Below are positions 23,257 through 32,503 of a DNA stretch of 64,000 nucleotides, piece by piece (the stretch's first letter is position 1; every line of letters starts with the position of its first letter). This DNA is from Streptomyces sp. NBC_01268. Its GTDB lineage: Bacteria > Actinomycetota > Actinomycetes > Streptomycetales > Streptomycetaceae. A program made the translations under genes and the position numbers. The stretch is taken from positions 5,764,001-5,828,000 of the forward strand of contig NZ_CP108454.1 in assembly GCF_036240795.1 (NCBI RefSeq), written 5' to 3'. The notes beneath the pieces were generated by a model. That model was not told the origin of the DNA. It searched no databases and worked only from the letters and a program-made list of their open reading frames with translations.

Positions 23257-24687
23257 TCAGTCGCGGTCGCCGCCACCGAGGTGGTGCACCCGGACCATGT
23301 TGGTGCTGCCGGGGACGCCGGGGGGCGAACCGGCCGTGATGATCATCGTGTCGCCGGCGTTGAAGCGCTGCAGCTTCAGCAGCTCCGCGTCGACCAGCTC
23401 GACCATGGCGTCGGTCGTCTCCACGAACGGGGCCAGGAAGGGCTCCACGCCCCAGCTCAGGGTGAGCTGGTTGCGGGTCGACTCCTCGGTCGTGAAGGCG
23501 AGGATCGGCTGGGCCGCGCGGTAGCGGGAGAGGCGGCGGGCGGTGTCGCCGGACTGGGTGAAGGCGATCAGCGCCTTGCCGCCCAGGAAGTCGGCGATCT
23601 CGCAGGCCGCGCGGGCGACGGAGCCGCCCTGCGTGCGCGGCTTCTTGCCCGGGACCAGGGGCTGCAGGCCCTTGGAGAGCAGCTCCTCCTCGGCCGCGGC
23701 GACGATCTTCGACATCGTCTTCACGGTCTCGATCGGGTACGCGCCGACCGAGGACTCGGCCGACAGCATGACCGCGTCCGCGCCGTCCAGGATCGCGTTG
23801 GCGACGTCGCTCGCCTCGGCGCGGGTCGGACGGGAGTTGGTGATCATCGACTCCATCATCTGGGTGGCGACGATGACCGGCTTCGCGTTGCGGCGGCACA
23901 TCTCCACGAGGCGCTTCTGCACCATCGGGACCCGCTCCAGCGGGTACTCCACCGCGAGGTCGCCGCGCGCGACCATGACCGCGTCGAAGGCGTCGACCAC
24001 GGCGGCCATGTTCTCGACGGCCTGCGGCTTCTCCACCTTGGCGATGACGGGGACCCGGCGGCCCTCCTCGTCCATCACCTTGTGGACGTCCTTGACGTCG
24101 TTGGCGTCGCGGACGAAGGACAGCGCGACCATGTCGCAGCCCATGCGCAGCGCGAAGCGGAGGTCCTCGACGTCCTTCTCGGACAGGGCCGGGACGTTGA
24201 CCGCCGCACCGGGCAGGTTGATGCCCTTGTGGTCGGAGATGACACCGCCCTCGATGACGACGGTCTTGACCCGCGGGCCCTCGACCTCGACGACCCGCAG
24301 CTCGACGTTGCCGTCGTTGATGAGGACCTGGTCGCCCTTGGACACGTCGCCGGGCAGGCCCTTGTACGTGGTGCCGCAGATGGACTTGTCGCCCGGGACG
24401 TCCTCGGTGGTGATGGTGAACTCGTCACCGCGCACCAGCTCGACGGGGCCCTCGGCGAAGGTCTCCAGACGGATCTTGGGGCCCTGGAGGTCGGCGAGCA
24501 CGCCGACGGCGCGGCCGGTGTCCGCCACCGCCCTGCGGAGACGGTCGTACCGCTCCTGGTGCTCTGCCTGGGTCCCGTGGCTCATGTTGAATCGGGCCAC
24601 GTTCATGCCGGCCTCGATGAGAGCCTTCAGCTGCTCATAGGAGTCGACGGCGGGGCCCAGCGTGCAGACGATTTTGGAACGGCGCAT
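23257..24687 (-). CDS. pyk: pyruvate kinase
   Basis: 476-aa pyruvate kinase, the last step of glycolysis (PEP + ADP to pyruvate + ATP). The start is set at MRRSKIVCTLGPAVDS because homologues begin there and AGGATCC lies upstream; an in-frame GTG at 24714 adds nine unlikely residues. Visible are the substrate-site NVARFNMSHG, LADLQGPKIRLE, VMVARGDLAVE and KPVIVATQMMESM signatures. Streptomyces usually have two copies; by neighbourhood this one resembles pyk2 of S. coelicolor. ackA-pta lie immediately upstream on the same strand, with 74 bp between. Confidence 0.96.
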   Translation of the reverse strand: MRRSKIVCTLGPAVDSYEQLKALIEAGMNVARFNMSHGTQAEHQERYDRLRRAVADTGRAVGVLADLQGPKIRLETFAEGPVELVRGDEFTITTEDVPGDKSICGTTYKGLPGDVSKGDQVLINDGNVELRVVEVEGPRVKTVVIEGGVISDHKGINLPGAAVNVPALSEKDVEDLRFALRMGCDMVALSFVRDANDVKDVHKVMDEEGRRVPVIAKVEKPQAVENMAAVVDAFDAVMVARGDLAVEYPLERVPMVQKRLVEMCRRNAKPVIVATQMMESMITNSRPTRAEASDVANAILDGADAVMLSAESSVGAYPIETVKTMSKIVAAAEEELLSKGLQPLVPGKKPRTQGGSVARAACEIADFLGGKALIAFTQSGDTARRLSRYRAAQPILAFTTEESTRNQLTLSWGVEPFLAPFVETTDAMVELVDAELLKLQRFNAGDTMIITAGSPPGVPGSTNMVRVHHLGGGDRD

Positions 24688-24761
24688 GGAGCGGATCCTA
24701 TCGGTTTGTTTCACTGCGGAATATTCCGTCTGGTGGAAAGTACAAATGGGCGGGGGCCCGC

Positions 24762-25997
24762 TCAGGCGTTCACTCCCTCAGGCGACAGTTCGCGCACGAG
24801 TGCGTAGCTCTGCCGGGCGATCTCCAGCTCCTCGTCGGTGGGCACCACGGCGACCGCCACCCGCGCGTACACCGGCGAGATGATCCGGGGCTCGTCGGAA
24901 CGTACGGCGTTCAGCTCGGCGTCCACCGCCAGGCCCAGCTCCTCCAGGCCCGCGATCGCAGCCTCCCGCACCGGGGCCGCGTTCTCGCCGACCCCCGCCG
25001 TGAACACGACCGCGTCCACCCGGCCGAGCACCGCGTAGTACGCCCCGATGTACTTCTTCAGCCGGTGCACGTAGATCTCGAAGGCGAGCGCCGCCCGCTC
25101 GTCGCCCTCGTCGATGCGGCGCCGGATCTCGCGCATGTCGTTGTCGCCGCAGAGCCCCACCAGCCCGGACCTCTTGTTCAGCAGGGCGTCGATCTCCTCC
25201 ATCGACATGCCCGCGTTGCGCGCGAGGTGGAAGGTGACCGCCGGGTCGACGTCGCCCGAGCGGGTGCCCATGACCAGGCCCTCCAGCGGGGTCAGCCCCA
25301 TGGAGGTGTCCACGCACCGGCCGCCGGCCACCGCCGAGGCGGAGGCCCCGTTGCCCAGGTGCAGCACGATCACGTTCACCTCCTCGGGCGTCTTGCCGAG
25401 CAGCTTCGCCGTCTCCCGCGAGACGTAGGCGTGTGAGGTGCCGTGGAAGCCGTAGCGGCGGATCCGGTGCGCGTCCGCGGTCTCCACGTCGATCGCGTAC
25501 CGCGCCGCGGCCTCCGGCATCGTCGTGTGGAACGCCGTGTCGAAGACCGCCACCTGGGGCAGGTCCGGGCGCAGTGCCTGCGCCGTGCGGATGCCCGTGA
25601 CGTTCGCCGGGTTGTGCAGCGGGGCCACCGGCACCAGCCGCTCGATCTCGGCCAGCACCTCGTCGTCGACGACGGTCGGCGCGGTGAAGCGCAGCCCGCC
25701 GTGCACCACCCGGTGGCCGATCGCGGCCAGCTCGGGCGAGTCCAGGCCGAGCCCGTCCGCCGCCAGCTCCTCGGCCACCGCCTTCAGCGCCGCCGCGTGG
25801 TCGCCGATCGGGCCGTTCTGCTCGCGCTTCGCGCCGCCGCCGCCCTGCAGCGGGGTGTGGACGAGGCGCGAGGTCGCCTCGCCGATCCGCTCGACCAGGC
25901 CGACCGCGAGCCGGCTGCCGTCCGCCATGTCGAGCAGCTGGTACTTCAGCGACGAGGAGCCGGAGTTGAGGACGAGGACGCGGGTGGGGGTTGTCAT
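24762..25997 (-). CDS. ackA: acetate kinase
   Basis: 411-aa acetate kinase (acetyl phosphate + ADP to acetate + ATP). ASKHA-fold signatures are VLNSGSSSLKYQL at the N-terminus, VFDTAFHTTMP, YGFHGTSH and VIVLHLGNGAS, and VFTAGVGENA near the C-terminus. The true start MTTPTRVLVL is at 25997 and overlaps the pta stop by 4 bp (ATGA), so pta-ackA form a coupled operon for acetate overflow and acetyl-phosphate production. Open frame upstream of this ATG is just an alternative reading of pta. Confidence 0.96.
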   Translation of the reverse strand: MTTPTRVLVLNSGSSSLKYQLLDMADGSRLAVGLVERIGEATSRLVHTPLQGGGGAKREQNGPIGDHAAALKAVAEELAADGLGLDSPELAAIGHRVVHGGLRFTAPTVVDDEVLAEIERLVPVAPLHNPANVTGIRTAQALRPDLPQVAVFDTAFHTTMPEAAARYAIDVETADAHRIRRYGFHGTSHAYVSRETAKLLGKTPEEVNVIVLHLGNGASASAVAGGRCVDTSMGLTPLEGLVMGTRSGDVDPAVTFHLARNAGMSMEEIDALLNKRSGLVGLCGDNDMREIRRRIDEGDERAALAFEIYVHRLKKYIGAYYAVLGRVDAVVFTAGVGENAAPVREAAIAGLEELGLAVDAELNAVRSDEPRIISPVYARVAVAVVPTDEELEIARQSYALVRELSPEGVNA

Positions 25998-28087
25998 GCG
26001 GGGAGCTCCTGACCCTGGGCGGGGTTCTGGGACTGGATCGCCGTGATGGCGACGGTGTTGACGATGTCGCTGACGAGCGCGCCGCGCGACAGGTCGTTCA
26101 CGGGCTTGCGTAGACCCTGCAGCACCGGACCGACGGCGACCGCGCCGGCCGAACGCTGCACGGCCTTGTAGGTGTTGTTGCCGGTGTTGAGGTCCGGGAA
26201 GATCAGCACGCTCGCCTGGCCGGCCACCTCGGAGCCGGGCAGCTTGGTCGCCGCCACGGAGGGCTCGACGGCCGCGTCGTACTGGATCGGGCCCTCGATC
26301 CGCAGCTCCGGCCGGCTCTCCCGGACCAGCTTGGTCGCCTCGCGCACCTTGTCGACGTCGGCGCCGGAGCCGGAGGTGCCGGTGGAGTACGAGAGCATCG
26401 CGATCCGCGGCTCGACGCCGAAGCGGGCGGCGGTGGCCGCGGACTGGACGGCGATGTCGGCCAGCTGCTCGGCGTTCGGGTCCGGGTTGACCGCGCAGTC
26501 GCCGTAGACGAGGACCTTGTCGGCCAGGCACATGAAGAAGACCGAGGAGACGATCGAGGCGTCCGGCTTGGTCTTGATGATCTCGAAGGCGGGCCGGATG
26601 GTGGCGGCGGTGGAGTGCACCGAGCCGGAGACCATGCCGTCGGCGAGACCCTCCTGGACCATCAGGGTGCCGAAGTAGTTCACGTCCGACACCACGTCGT
26701 ACGCGAGCTCCACGGTGACGCCCTTGTGGGCGCGCAGCGCCGCGTACTTCTCGGCGAAGGTGTCGCGCAGCTCCGAGGTCTGCGGGTCGATCAGCTGGGT
26801 GTCGCCCAGGTCCACGCTCAGGTCGGCGGCCTTCTTGCGGATCGTCTCCACGTCGCCGAGCAGGGTGAGGTCGCAGACGTCGCGGCGCAGCAGCACGTCG
26901 GCGGCGCGCAGCACCCGCTCCTCGGTGCCCTCGGGCAGCACCACCCGGCGCCGGTCGGCCCGGGCCTGCTCCAGCAGCTCGTGCTCGAACATCATCGGGG
27001 TGACCCGGCCGCTGCGGGCGACCGAGATCCGGCGCAGCAGGTCGGCGGTGTCGACGTGCCGCTCGAACAGGCCGAGGGCGGTCTCCGCCTTGCGGGGCGT
27101 GGCCGCGTTCAACTTGCCTTCGAGGGCGAAGAGTTCGGCGGCGGTGGGGAAGCTGTTGCCCGGCACGGAGATGACCGGGGTGCCGGGCGCGAGGCGGGCC
27201 GCCAGGGTGAGGATCTCGGCGCTGGGCCGCTCGTTGAGGGTGAGCAGCACGCCCGCGATCGGCGGGGTGCCCGCGGAGTGCGCGGCGAGCGCGCCGACCA
27301 CCAGGTCGGCGCGGTCTCCGGGGGTGACGACCAGGCAGCCGGGGGTCAGCGCGTTGAGGAAGTTCGGCAGCATGGCGCCGCCGAAGACGAAGTCGAGGGC
27401 GTCGCGGGCCAGTCCGGCGTCGTCGCCGAGGACGACGGTGGCGCCGAGCGCGTGGGTGATCTGGGCGACGGTCGGCGCGGCCAGGGCCGGCTCGTCGGGC
27501 AGCACGTAGCAGGGCACCGGCAGGCGCGCGGACAGCCGCTCGGCGATGGCGGCCCGGTCGTCGCCCGCCACCCGGTTGACGACCATCGCGAGGACGTCGC
27601 AGCCGAGCCCGTCGTAGGCGCGGAAGGCGTTGCGGGCCTCGGCCCGTACGGATTCGGCCGTCTGGCCCTTGCCGCCGACCACCGGTATCACCGAGGCGCC
27701 GAACTCGTTGGCGAGCCGGGCGTTGAGGGCGAGCTCGTCGGGGAGCTGGGTGCCGGCGAAGTCGGTGCCGAGGACGAGGACGACCTCGTAGTCGCGGGCG
27801 ACGGCGTGGAAGCGGTCGACGAGCCGGGAGACCAGTTCGTCGGTGCCGCGCTCGGCCTGGAGGTCACCGGCCTCGTGGTAGTCCATGCCGTAGACGGTCG
27901 CCGCGTCCTGGCTGAGCCGGTAGCGACTGCGCAGCAGATCGAACAGACGGTCGGGTCCGTCGTGCACGAGCGGGCGGAACACCCCCACCCGGTCCACCTG
28001 GCGGGTGAGGAGCTCCATGACTCCCAGCTCGACGACCTGGCGGCCGTCCCCGCGGTCGATCCCGGTCACGTACACGCTGCGCGTCAC
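25994..28087 (-). CDS. pta: phosphate acetyltransferase
   Basis: 697-aa long-form Pta converting acetyl-CoA + Pi to acetyl phosphate + CoA. An N-terminal BioD-like P-loop-fold region and a DRTGG-type middle domain precede the catalytic domain, which begins near MFEHELLEQARADRRRVVLPEG; YGDCAVNPDPN and SYSTGTSGSG are family hallmarks. The GTG at 28087 (TRSVYVTGIDRG) is chosen for AGGAGA upstream; a longer frame to 28129 lacks a ribosome site. It is divergent from pfkA across 316 bp and co-transcribed with ackA. Confidence 0.95.
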   Translation of the reverse strand: MTRSVYVTGIDRGDGRQVVELGVMELLTRQVDRVGVFRPLVHDGPDRLFDLLRSRYRLSQDAATVYGMDYHEAGDLQAERGTDELVSRLVDRFHAVARDYEVVLVLGTDFAGTQLPDELALNARLANEFGASVIPVVGGKGQTAESVRAEARNAFRAYDGLGCDVLAMVVNRVAGDDRAAIAERLSARLPVPCYVLPDEPALAAPTVAQITHALGATVVLGDDAGLARDALDFVFGGAMLPNFLNALTPGCLVVTPGDRADLVVGALAAHSAGTPPIAGVLLTLNERPSAEILTLAARLAPGTPVISVPGNSFPTAAELFALEGKLNAATPRKAETALGLFERHVDTADLLRRISVARSGRVTPMMFEHELLEQARADRRRVVLPEGTEERVLRAADVLLRRDVCDLTLLGDVETIRKKAADLSVDLGDTQLIDPQTSELRDTFAEKYAALRAHKGVTVELAYDVVSDVNYFGTLMVQEGLADGMVSGSVHSTAATIRPAFEIIKTKPDASIVSSVFFMCLADKVLVYGDCAVNPDPNAEQLADIAVQSAATAARFGVEPRIAMLSYSTGTSGSGADVDKVREATKLVRESRPELRIEGPIQYDAAVEPSVAATKLPGSEVAGQASVLIFPDLNTGNNTYKAVQRSAGAVAVGPVLQGLRKPVNDLSRGALVSDIVNTVAITAIQSQNPAQGQELPA

Positions 28088-28403
28088 GCCGTCGTCTCCT
28101 GATGTCGGTCGAGGTCCGGTGGGGGCCACCGAGGGTCCATCGAGTGTCGGATGCCGAGCCTCGATCGGATGTCAATCGAGTGTGTTCAAAAAACACCGAT
28201 AGGGTGGCATTGCCCTCTTGACAATACCCCCGCGGGTGGATAGGACGCCCGCCGGACGGAGGGCCCTAAAGGGTGGGACCAAAGGCCCCGGAAGGCCCAT
28301 GGGCGCCGGGCGCGCGGAGTAGCAGCGAGCGCGGCGGCACACCCGGCCGTGTGAGAATCGACGAGGCTCACACGTACCACTACCGAGCAGGAGACACAGC
28401 ACG
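28088..28403. promoter_or_regulatory. divergent pta-ackA / pfkA control region
   Basis: 316 bp with no gene. For pfkA: -35 TTGACA (28218-28223), 17-bp spacer, -10 TAGGAC (28241-28246). GGGACCAAAGGCCC at 28275-28288 resembles a DevR/DosR box with one mismatch. GTGTT-CAAAA-AACAC (28182-28196) is a small dyad and ATCGAGTGT occurs twice (28139-28147, 28175-28183). On the minus strand a TTGACA at 28175-28170 could serve pta, but its -10 is poor. Confidence 0.5.
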
Positions 28404-29429
28404 ATGCGCATCGGAGTTCTCACCGCAGGCGGCGACTGTCCCGGCCTGAACGCAGTGATCCGGTCGGTCGTGCACCGGGCGCTGACCGGCCACGACGACG
28501 AAGTCATCGGCTTCGAGGACGGGTTCAAGGGTCTTCTGGACGGCCACTACCGCCCCCTCGATCTCAATGCGGTCAGCGGCATCCTCGCGCGTGGCGGTAC
28601 CATCCTCGGCTCCGCGCGGCTCGAACGCAACCGGCTGCGCGAAGCCGCCGAGTCCGCCCCCGACTTGGCCCGCACGTACGGCATCGACGTCCTCATCCCG
28701 ATCGGCGGCGAAGGCACCCTGACCGCCGCCCGGATGCTCTCCGACGCCGGCATGCCCGTCGTCGGCGTCCCGAAGACGATCGACAACGACATCTCCTCCA
28801 CCGACCGCACCTTCGGCTTCGACACCGCCGTCGGCGTGGCCACCGAGGCCATGGACCGCCTCAAGACCACCGCCGAGTCGCACCAGCGCGTGATGGTCGT
28901 CGAGGTCATGGGCCGGCACGCCGGCTGGATCGCCCTGGAGTCCGGCATGGCCGGCGGCGCCCACGGCATCTGTCTGCCCGAACGCCCCTTCCAGGTGGCC
29001 GACTTGGTCAAGATGGTCGAGGAGCGCTTCGCCCGCGGCAAGAAGTTCGCCGTCATCTGCGTCGCCGAGGGCGCGCACCCCGCCGAGGGGTCGATGGACT
29101 ACCAGAAGGGCGAGATCGACCAGTACGGTCACGAGCGCTTCCAGGGCATCGGCAACCGCCTCGCCGTCGAGCTGGAGCGGCGCCTCGGCAAGGAGGCCCG
29201 CCCTGTCATCCTCGGCCACGTCCAGCGCGGCGGCACCCCGACCGCGTACGACCGGGTGCTCGCCACCCGCTTCGGCTGGCACGCGGTGGAGGCCGCCCAC
29301 CGGGGCCAGTTCGGCCGGATGACCGCGCTGCGCGGCACGGACATCGAGATGGTCCCGCTCGCCGAGGCCGTCACCCGGCTGAAGACCGTCCCCGAGGACC
29401 GCATGCGCGAGGCCGAGTCCGTCTTCTGA
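28404..29429 (+). CDS. pfkA: ATP-dependent 6-phosphofructokinase
   Basis: 341-aa PfkA phosphorylating fructose-6-phosphate. The N-terminal GVLTAGGDCPGLNAVIR binds nucleotide; PKTIDND carries catalytic Asp127. The residue deciding the phosphoryl donor is Gly104 (IGGEGT): Gly indicates ATP, whereas PPi-dependent relatives have Asp there, so this is ATP-PFK. MGRHAGWIAL and GHVQRGGTPTAYD complete the active site. It is divergent from pta-ackA, placing upper glycolysis beside acetate overflow; by neighbourhood it resembles pfkA3 of S. coelicolor. Confidence 0.95.
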   Translation: MRIGVLTAGGDCPGLNAVIRSVVHRALTGHDDEVIGFEDGFKGLLDGHYRPLDLNAVSGILARGGTILGSARLERNRLREAAESAPDLARTYGIDVLIPIGGEGTLTAARMLSDAGMPVVGVPKTIDNDISSTDRTFGFDTAVGVATEAMDRLKTTAESHQRVMVVEVMGRHAGWIALESGMAGGAHGICLPERPFQVADLVKMVEERFARGKKFAVICVAEGAHPAEGSMDYQKGEIDQYGHERFQGIGNRLAVELERRLGKEARPVILGHVQRGGTPTAYDRVLATRFGWHAVEAAHRGQFGRMTALRGTDIEMVPLAEAVTRLKTVPEDRMREAESVF

Positions 29430-29476
29430 CGGGCCCACCCGGCCCCCCGAGGGCAGGGCCCCCGGACCCCGCGCAC

Positions 29477-29490
29477 GGGACCAAAGTCCC
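29477..29490. promoter_or_regulatory. DevR/DosR-like box GGGACCAAAGTCCC
   Basis: A 14-bp dyad, 139 bp upstream of the HTH-TM gene. It agrees with the mycobacterial DevR core (GGGAC-4 bp-GTCCC). A near copy lies upstream of pfkA at 28275. Confidence 0.45.
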
Positions 29491-29628
29491 GACTTGTCCC
29501 GGACGCACCCCCGGCCCCGATCATCCCCCCGTGGACGATCGGGGCCGAATCCATGCTTGAGCCCCGTGCCGCGATCAACAAGGCTTGGGGCTGTCCCGGA
29601 CATGTCCCAACGAGGGGAGCGGCGCGCC

Positions 29629-30837
29629 ATGACGACGGGGGAGAGGGCTCCCGACCCTCGGGAGGCACGGAACCCGGCCGAGTTCATCGCGCGGCTGCAG
29701 GCCCTGAAGGACCGGTCCGGCCTCACCTACCGCGAACTGTCGGCCCGCGCGGAGGCCGGCGGCGACGTCCTGCCCCGCTCGACCGTCGCCAACATGCTGG
29801 CCCGCACCACCGTCCCCCGCGAGGAACTCCTCGCCGCCTTCGTCCGCGCCTGCGGGGTCCCGCCGGAGCGGGCGCAGGAGTGGGAGACGGTCCGCGCGGA
29901 GCTCGCGGTGCGGGGGAGGCACGGGGGCGGGCCGGACGGTCCCGCCGGGCCCGGCGGACCCGGGGACGGCGCTCCCGACGGGGCGGACGCTTTCCGGACG
30001 GCCGCGCCCGAGGCCGGGCCGGACGAGCTCCGGACCGGGACCTCCGACGGGCCGGACGGGCCCCCGGCCGACACCGACGGGCCTCCGGCGGGCGGCCTCG
30101 GCGGACCCGCGGCGGGTGTCCTCGACGGACTCTCGGCGGGTGCCCCCGACGGGCCCCCGGCCGGCGGCCCCGACGGGCCGCACCCGCTCCCCGCCGGGGC
30201 CCCCGCCTGGCCCGCCGCCGAGGAGGAGCCCGAGGAGCCGGATCCCGAACCGCCGTCCCGGTGGCGCCGGGCCCTCGTCGGTGCCGTCGCCGTGGCGGGG
30301 CTCGTCCTCGCCACCGTCAGCGTCGTCGCCTTCGTACGGGACGACCCCCGGCCCGGCCGCGCGCACCGCCCGGTGCTCACCGCGCCCGCCGAGGGCGCCG
30401 TGCACATCCGGGTGATCGGCTCGGACCTCTGCCTCAACGAGCGGCGGGGCAGCCGCGACGGCCAGATCTACCAGCGTGCCTGCGCGGGCGCGGACGTCCC
30501 GCGGTACGAGCTGAAGCGGCTCGGCGGGGACCGGTGGCGGATCGTCTCGGTCCACCCGGACTTCCCCGTCGGCTGCTCCGGCATCCCGTCCGGCGGCCGG
30601 ATACCCTACGCCGCGCTCGAGGACTCCGAGTGCGGCGACCCCACCCGCGTCGAACGCTTCACCCTGGAGCCGCACGGCACCCCGGTCACCGGCTACCGCA
30701 TCGTCCCGGCCGACTCCGCGACCCCCGGCAGCTGCGTCACCGTCGTCGGCGACCGCATGGCCGAGTGGTCCCGGCTGACCCAGGCGCCCTGCACGGCGGA
30801 CGCCCGGGGCCAGCTCTTCAGCTTCGACCGGCACTAG
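29629..30837 (+). CDS. XRE-type HTH protein with single TM segment and extracellular domain
   Basis: 402-aa protein: an N-terminal XRE-like HTH (~12-75; LQALKDRSGLTYRELSARAE, LPRSTVANMLARTTVP), a ~120-residue Gly/Pro/Asp-rich linker, one membrane helix (~214-237, ALVGAVAVAGLVLATVSVVAF), and a ~155-residue exterior domain with five Cys (for example DLCLNE, RACAGAD, GCSG) that may bind carbohydrate, as ricin-type modules in this Streptomyces family do. The ATG at 29629 has GGGGAG upstream; ATG 29602 has no ribosome site. The layout fits a one-component sensor reading an external signal; the ligand is unknown. Confidence 0.75.
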   Translation: MTTGERAPDPREARNPAEFIARLQALKDRSGLTYRELSARAEAGGDVLPRSTVANMLARTTVPREELLAAFVRACGVPPERAQEWETVRAELAVRGRHGGGPDGPAGPGGPGDGAPDGADAFRTAAPEAGPDELRTGTSDGPDGPPADTDGPPAGGLGGPAAGVLDGLSAGAPDGPPAGGPDGPHPLPAGAPAWPAAEEEPEEPDPEPPSRWRRALVGAVAVAGLVLATVSVVAFVRDDPRPGRAHRPVLTAPAEGAVHIRVIGSDLCLNERRGSRDGQIYQRACAGADVPRYELKRLGGDRWRIVSVHPDFPVGCSGIPSGGRIPYAALEDSECGDPTRVERFTLEPHGTPVTGYRIVPADSATPGSCVTVVGDRMAEWSRLTQAPCTADARGQLFSFDRH

Positions 30838-30953
30838 GGCGCGCGCCCGGCCCTTCCCGCCGGGTCCGGCCCGCCCGCCCGCGCCGGACGGCCCGGCCTG
30901 ATCCGGCGCGGATGTCGGACACGCCCTCGGTCGTGCCCTTCGGGCGGACGGCG

Positions 30954-31733
30954 CTACTGCCCGGACACCACCCGGTCGCCGGCCACGGGAGCCGCCGGCT
31001 CGACCAGCCGGGCGCGCAGCGCCGTCACCACGGCCGGGTCGAGACCGACGTGCCCGGTGACGTACGCGTCCACCGAGCCGTACTCCACGCGCAGGTCCGC
31101 CAGGACCAGCCGCATGACCTCCTCGGGCGCCCGCCCGTACCCCGGCCAGCGCAGCTCGCGGCCCGGATGCGCGGCCTTCCAGTCGGCGATCAGCCGTTCG
31201 GTGGCCAGCTCGGTCAGGGCGAAGTCCGCCAGGATCTGCTCGTCGGAGACGTCGAGCAGCGCCAGGACGAGGGCCGCGAGCAGCCCCGTACGGTCCTTTC
31301 CGGACGCGCAGTGGAAGACCAGCGGCCCCTCCGCCCCGGCGACGAGCTCCAGGGCCTCGCGCAGTTCGGCCGCGCCGTCGGCGGCGACCTCGGCGAAGCG
31401 GTCGGCGAGGTAGCGCCAGGGGTCGAGCGCGGGGTCGATCTCGGCCTGGTCGTACGGCCGGTGCTCGATGCTCAGGTTGTGCCAGGCCTGCGGTTCGCCC
31501 TCGGGGTGGCGGCCCTTGGCCGCGATCTCCCACGGGTAGCGCAGGTCGATCACGGTGGCCACGGACAGCTCGCGGAAGCGCTCCAGGTCGGCCTCGCCGT
31601 CGGGTCCCGCCAGCTTGGCGAGGGAATCGGAGCGGTAGAGGGTCTCCCACCGTACGGTCCCGCCGTCGGCGGTCCGATAGCCGCCCAGGTCACGGAAGTT
31701 GTGCAGCCGGTCGAAAGATATGTGTCGTCTCAC
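30954..31733 (-). CDS. protein-tyrosine/serine phosphatase
   Basis: 259-aa cytosolic phosphatase of the bacterial Tyr/Ser dual-specificity family (Y_phosphatase3). FDRLHNFRDLGGYRT is the family N-terminus and HCASGKDRTG is the P-loop, with nucleophile Cys142, Lys and Arg of the CxxGKDR motif. The GTG start matches the usual beginning of the family. It is convergent with the HTH-TM gene and lies 21 bp after the XRE gene on the same strand. The substrate is unknown; relatives act on phosphotyrosine or phosphoinositides. Confidence 0.9.
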   Translation of the reverse strand: MRRHISFDRLHNFRDLGGYRTADGGTVRWETLYRSDSLAKLAGPDGEADLERFRELSVATVIDLRYPWEIAAKGRHPEGEPQAWHNLSIEHRPYDQAEIDPALDPWRYLADRFAEVAADGAAELREALELVAGAEGPLVFHCASGKDRTGLLAALVLALLDVSDEQILADFALTELATERLIADWKAAHPGRELRWPGYGRAPEEVMRLVLADLRVEYGSVDAYVTGHVGLDPAVVTALRARLVEPAAPVAGDRVVSGQ

Positions 31734-31754
31734 GCGGTCAATCTACGGGGGGTG

Positions 31755-32426
31755 CTACCGCTCCACGAGGCCCCAGAAGTGCTCCATGATCTCGTCGAGG
31801 TACGCCCGCCCCGCGTCGCCCGTCGCGGCCGACGCGCCCCAGCTGCTGGTGGCCGCCATCCTGGCGTGGTAGTCGGTGTGCAGCCGCTGCAGCGCGTCCT
31901 CGACGGCCCGCTTGGGCAGCGGCAGCAGCTTCACCACCGGTTTCACGTAGGCCTGCCAGCGGGTGGTCGCCGCGTCCCGCAGCAGCCCCGACAGCTTCTC
32001 GTCGCCGCCGGTCGCGGTGAGCAGCGCGCGCGGGCCCAGGCCGAGGGTCCCGGCGAGGGCGGCGGTCTGGCGTTCGTTGCCGCGCCAGTGCCCCGACTCC
32101 TCCATCCGCAGATACGCGGCGGGCTCGAGCCCCACCCGGCGGGCCAGGTCCTCGGGGGCCAGGCCCCGCGCCATCCGGTGCTCGCGCAGGGTGGTGGCGG
32201 AGGCGAGGAGCTCGGCGGGGGCGCACCACAGGACACCCGCGAGGGCGGTCAGCTCCTGCGCGCTGGGGGTGGCCCGGCCGCGCTCCCAGGCGGCGACGGT
32301 GTCGGGGGCGACGAGGAGGCCGTACTGGGCCCGCAGGCCGTAGGCGACGTGGCCGGGCGTCATGCCGAGCCCCTCGCGCAGGCGGCGGGCGGCGAGGGCG
32401 TCGAAGGGCGGGGAGGGTTGGTGCAC
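31755..32426 (-). CDS. helix-turn-helix (XRE) regulator
   Basis: 223-aa protein with two successive XRE-like helix-turn-helix regions: RLREGLGMTPGHVAYGLRAQYGLLVAPDTVAAWERG (~15-50) and LREHRMARGLAPEDLARRVGLEPAAYLRMEESG (~80-112), the pattern of a Streptomyces helix-turn-helix subgroup. The C-terminal ~95 residues are helical without a known family. No signal peptide. Five ACCGAT-type half-sites lie 78-137 bp upstream and may be its own operator. The neighbouring phosphatase may be co-transcribed (21 bp gap). Confidence 0.82.
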   Translation of the reverse strand: MHQPSPPFDALAARRLREGLGMTPGHVAYGLRAQYGLLVAPDTVAAWERGRATPSAQELTALAGVLWCAPAELLASATTLREHRMARGLAPEDLARRVGLEPAAYLRMEESGHWRGNERQTAALAGTLGLGPRALLTATGGDEKLSGLLRDAATTRWQAYVKPVVKLLPLPKRAVEDALQRLHTDYHARMAATSSWGASAATGDAGRAYLDEIMEHFWGLVER

Positions 32427-32503
32427 GATGACACGGTAGGAGCGGAGGGTGAGTCGTGGCTACGGTGTGTTCGCCCAACCCTGACGATCGTAGGAACGTG
32501 GGA

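Noticed and set aside
28404..29429. PPi-dependent phosphofructokinase
   Set aside because: Residue 104 is Gly, indicating ATP as donor; PPi enzymes have Asp.
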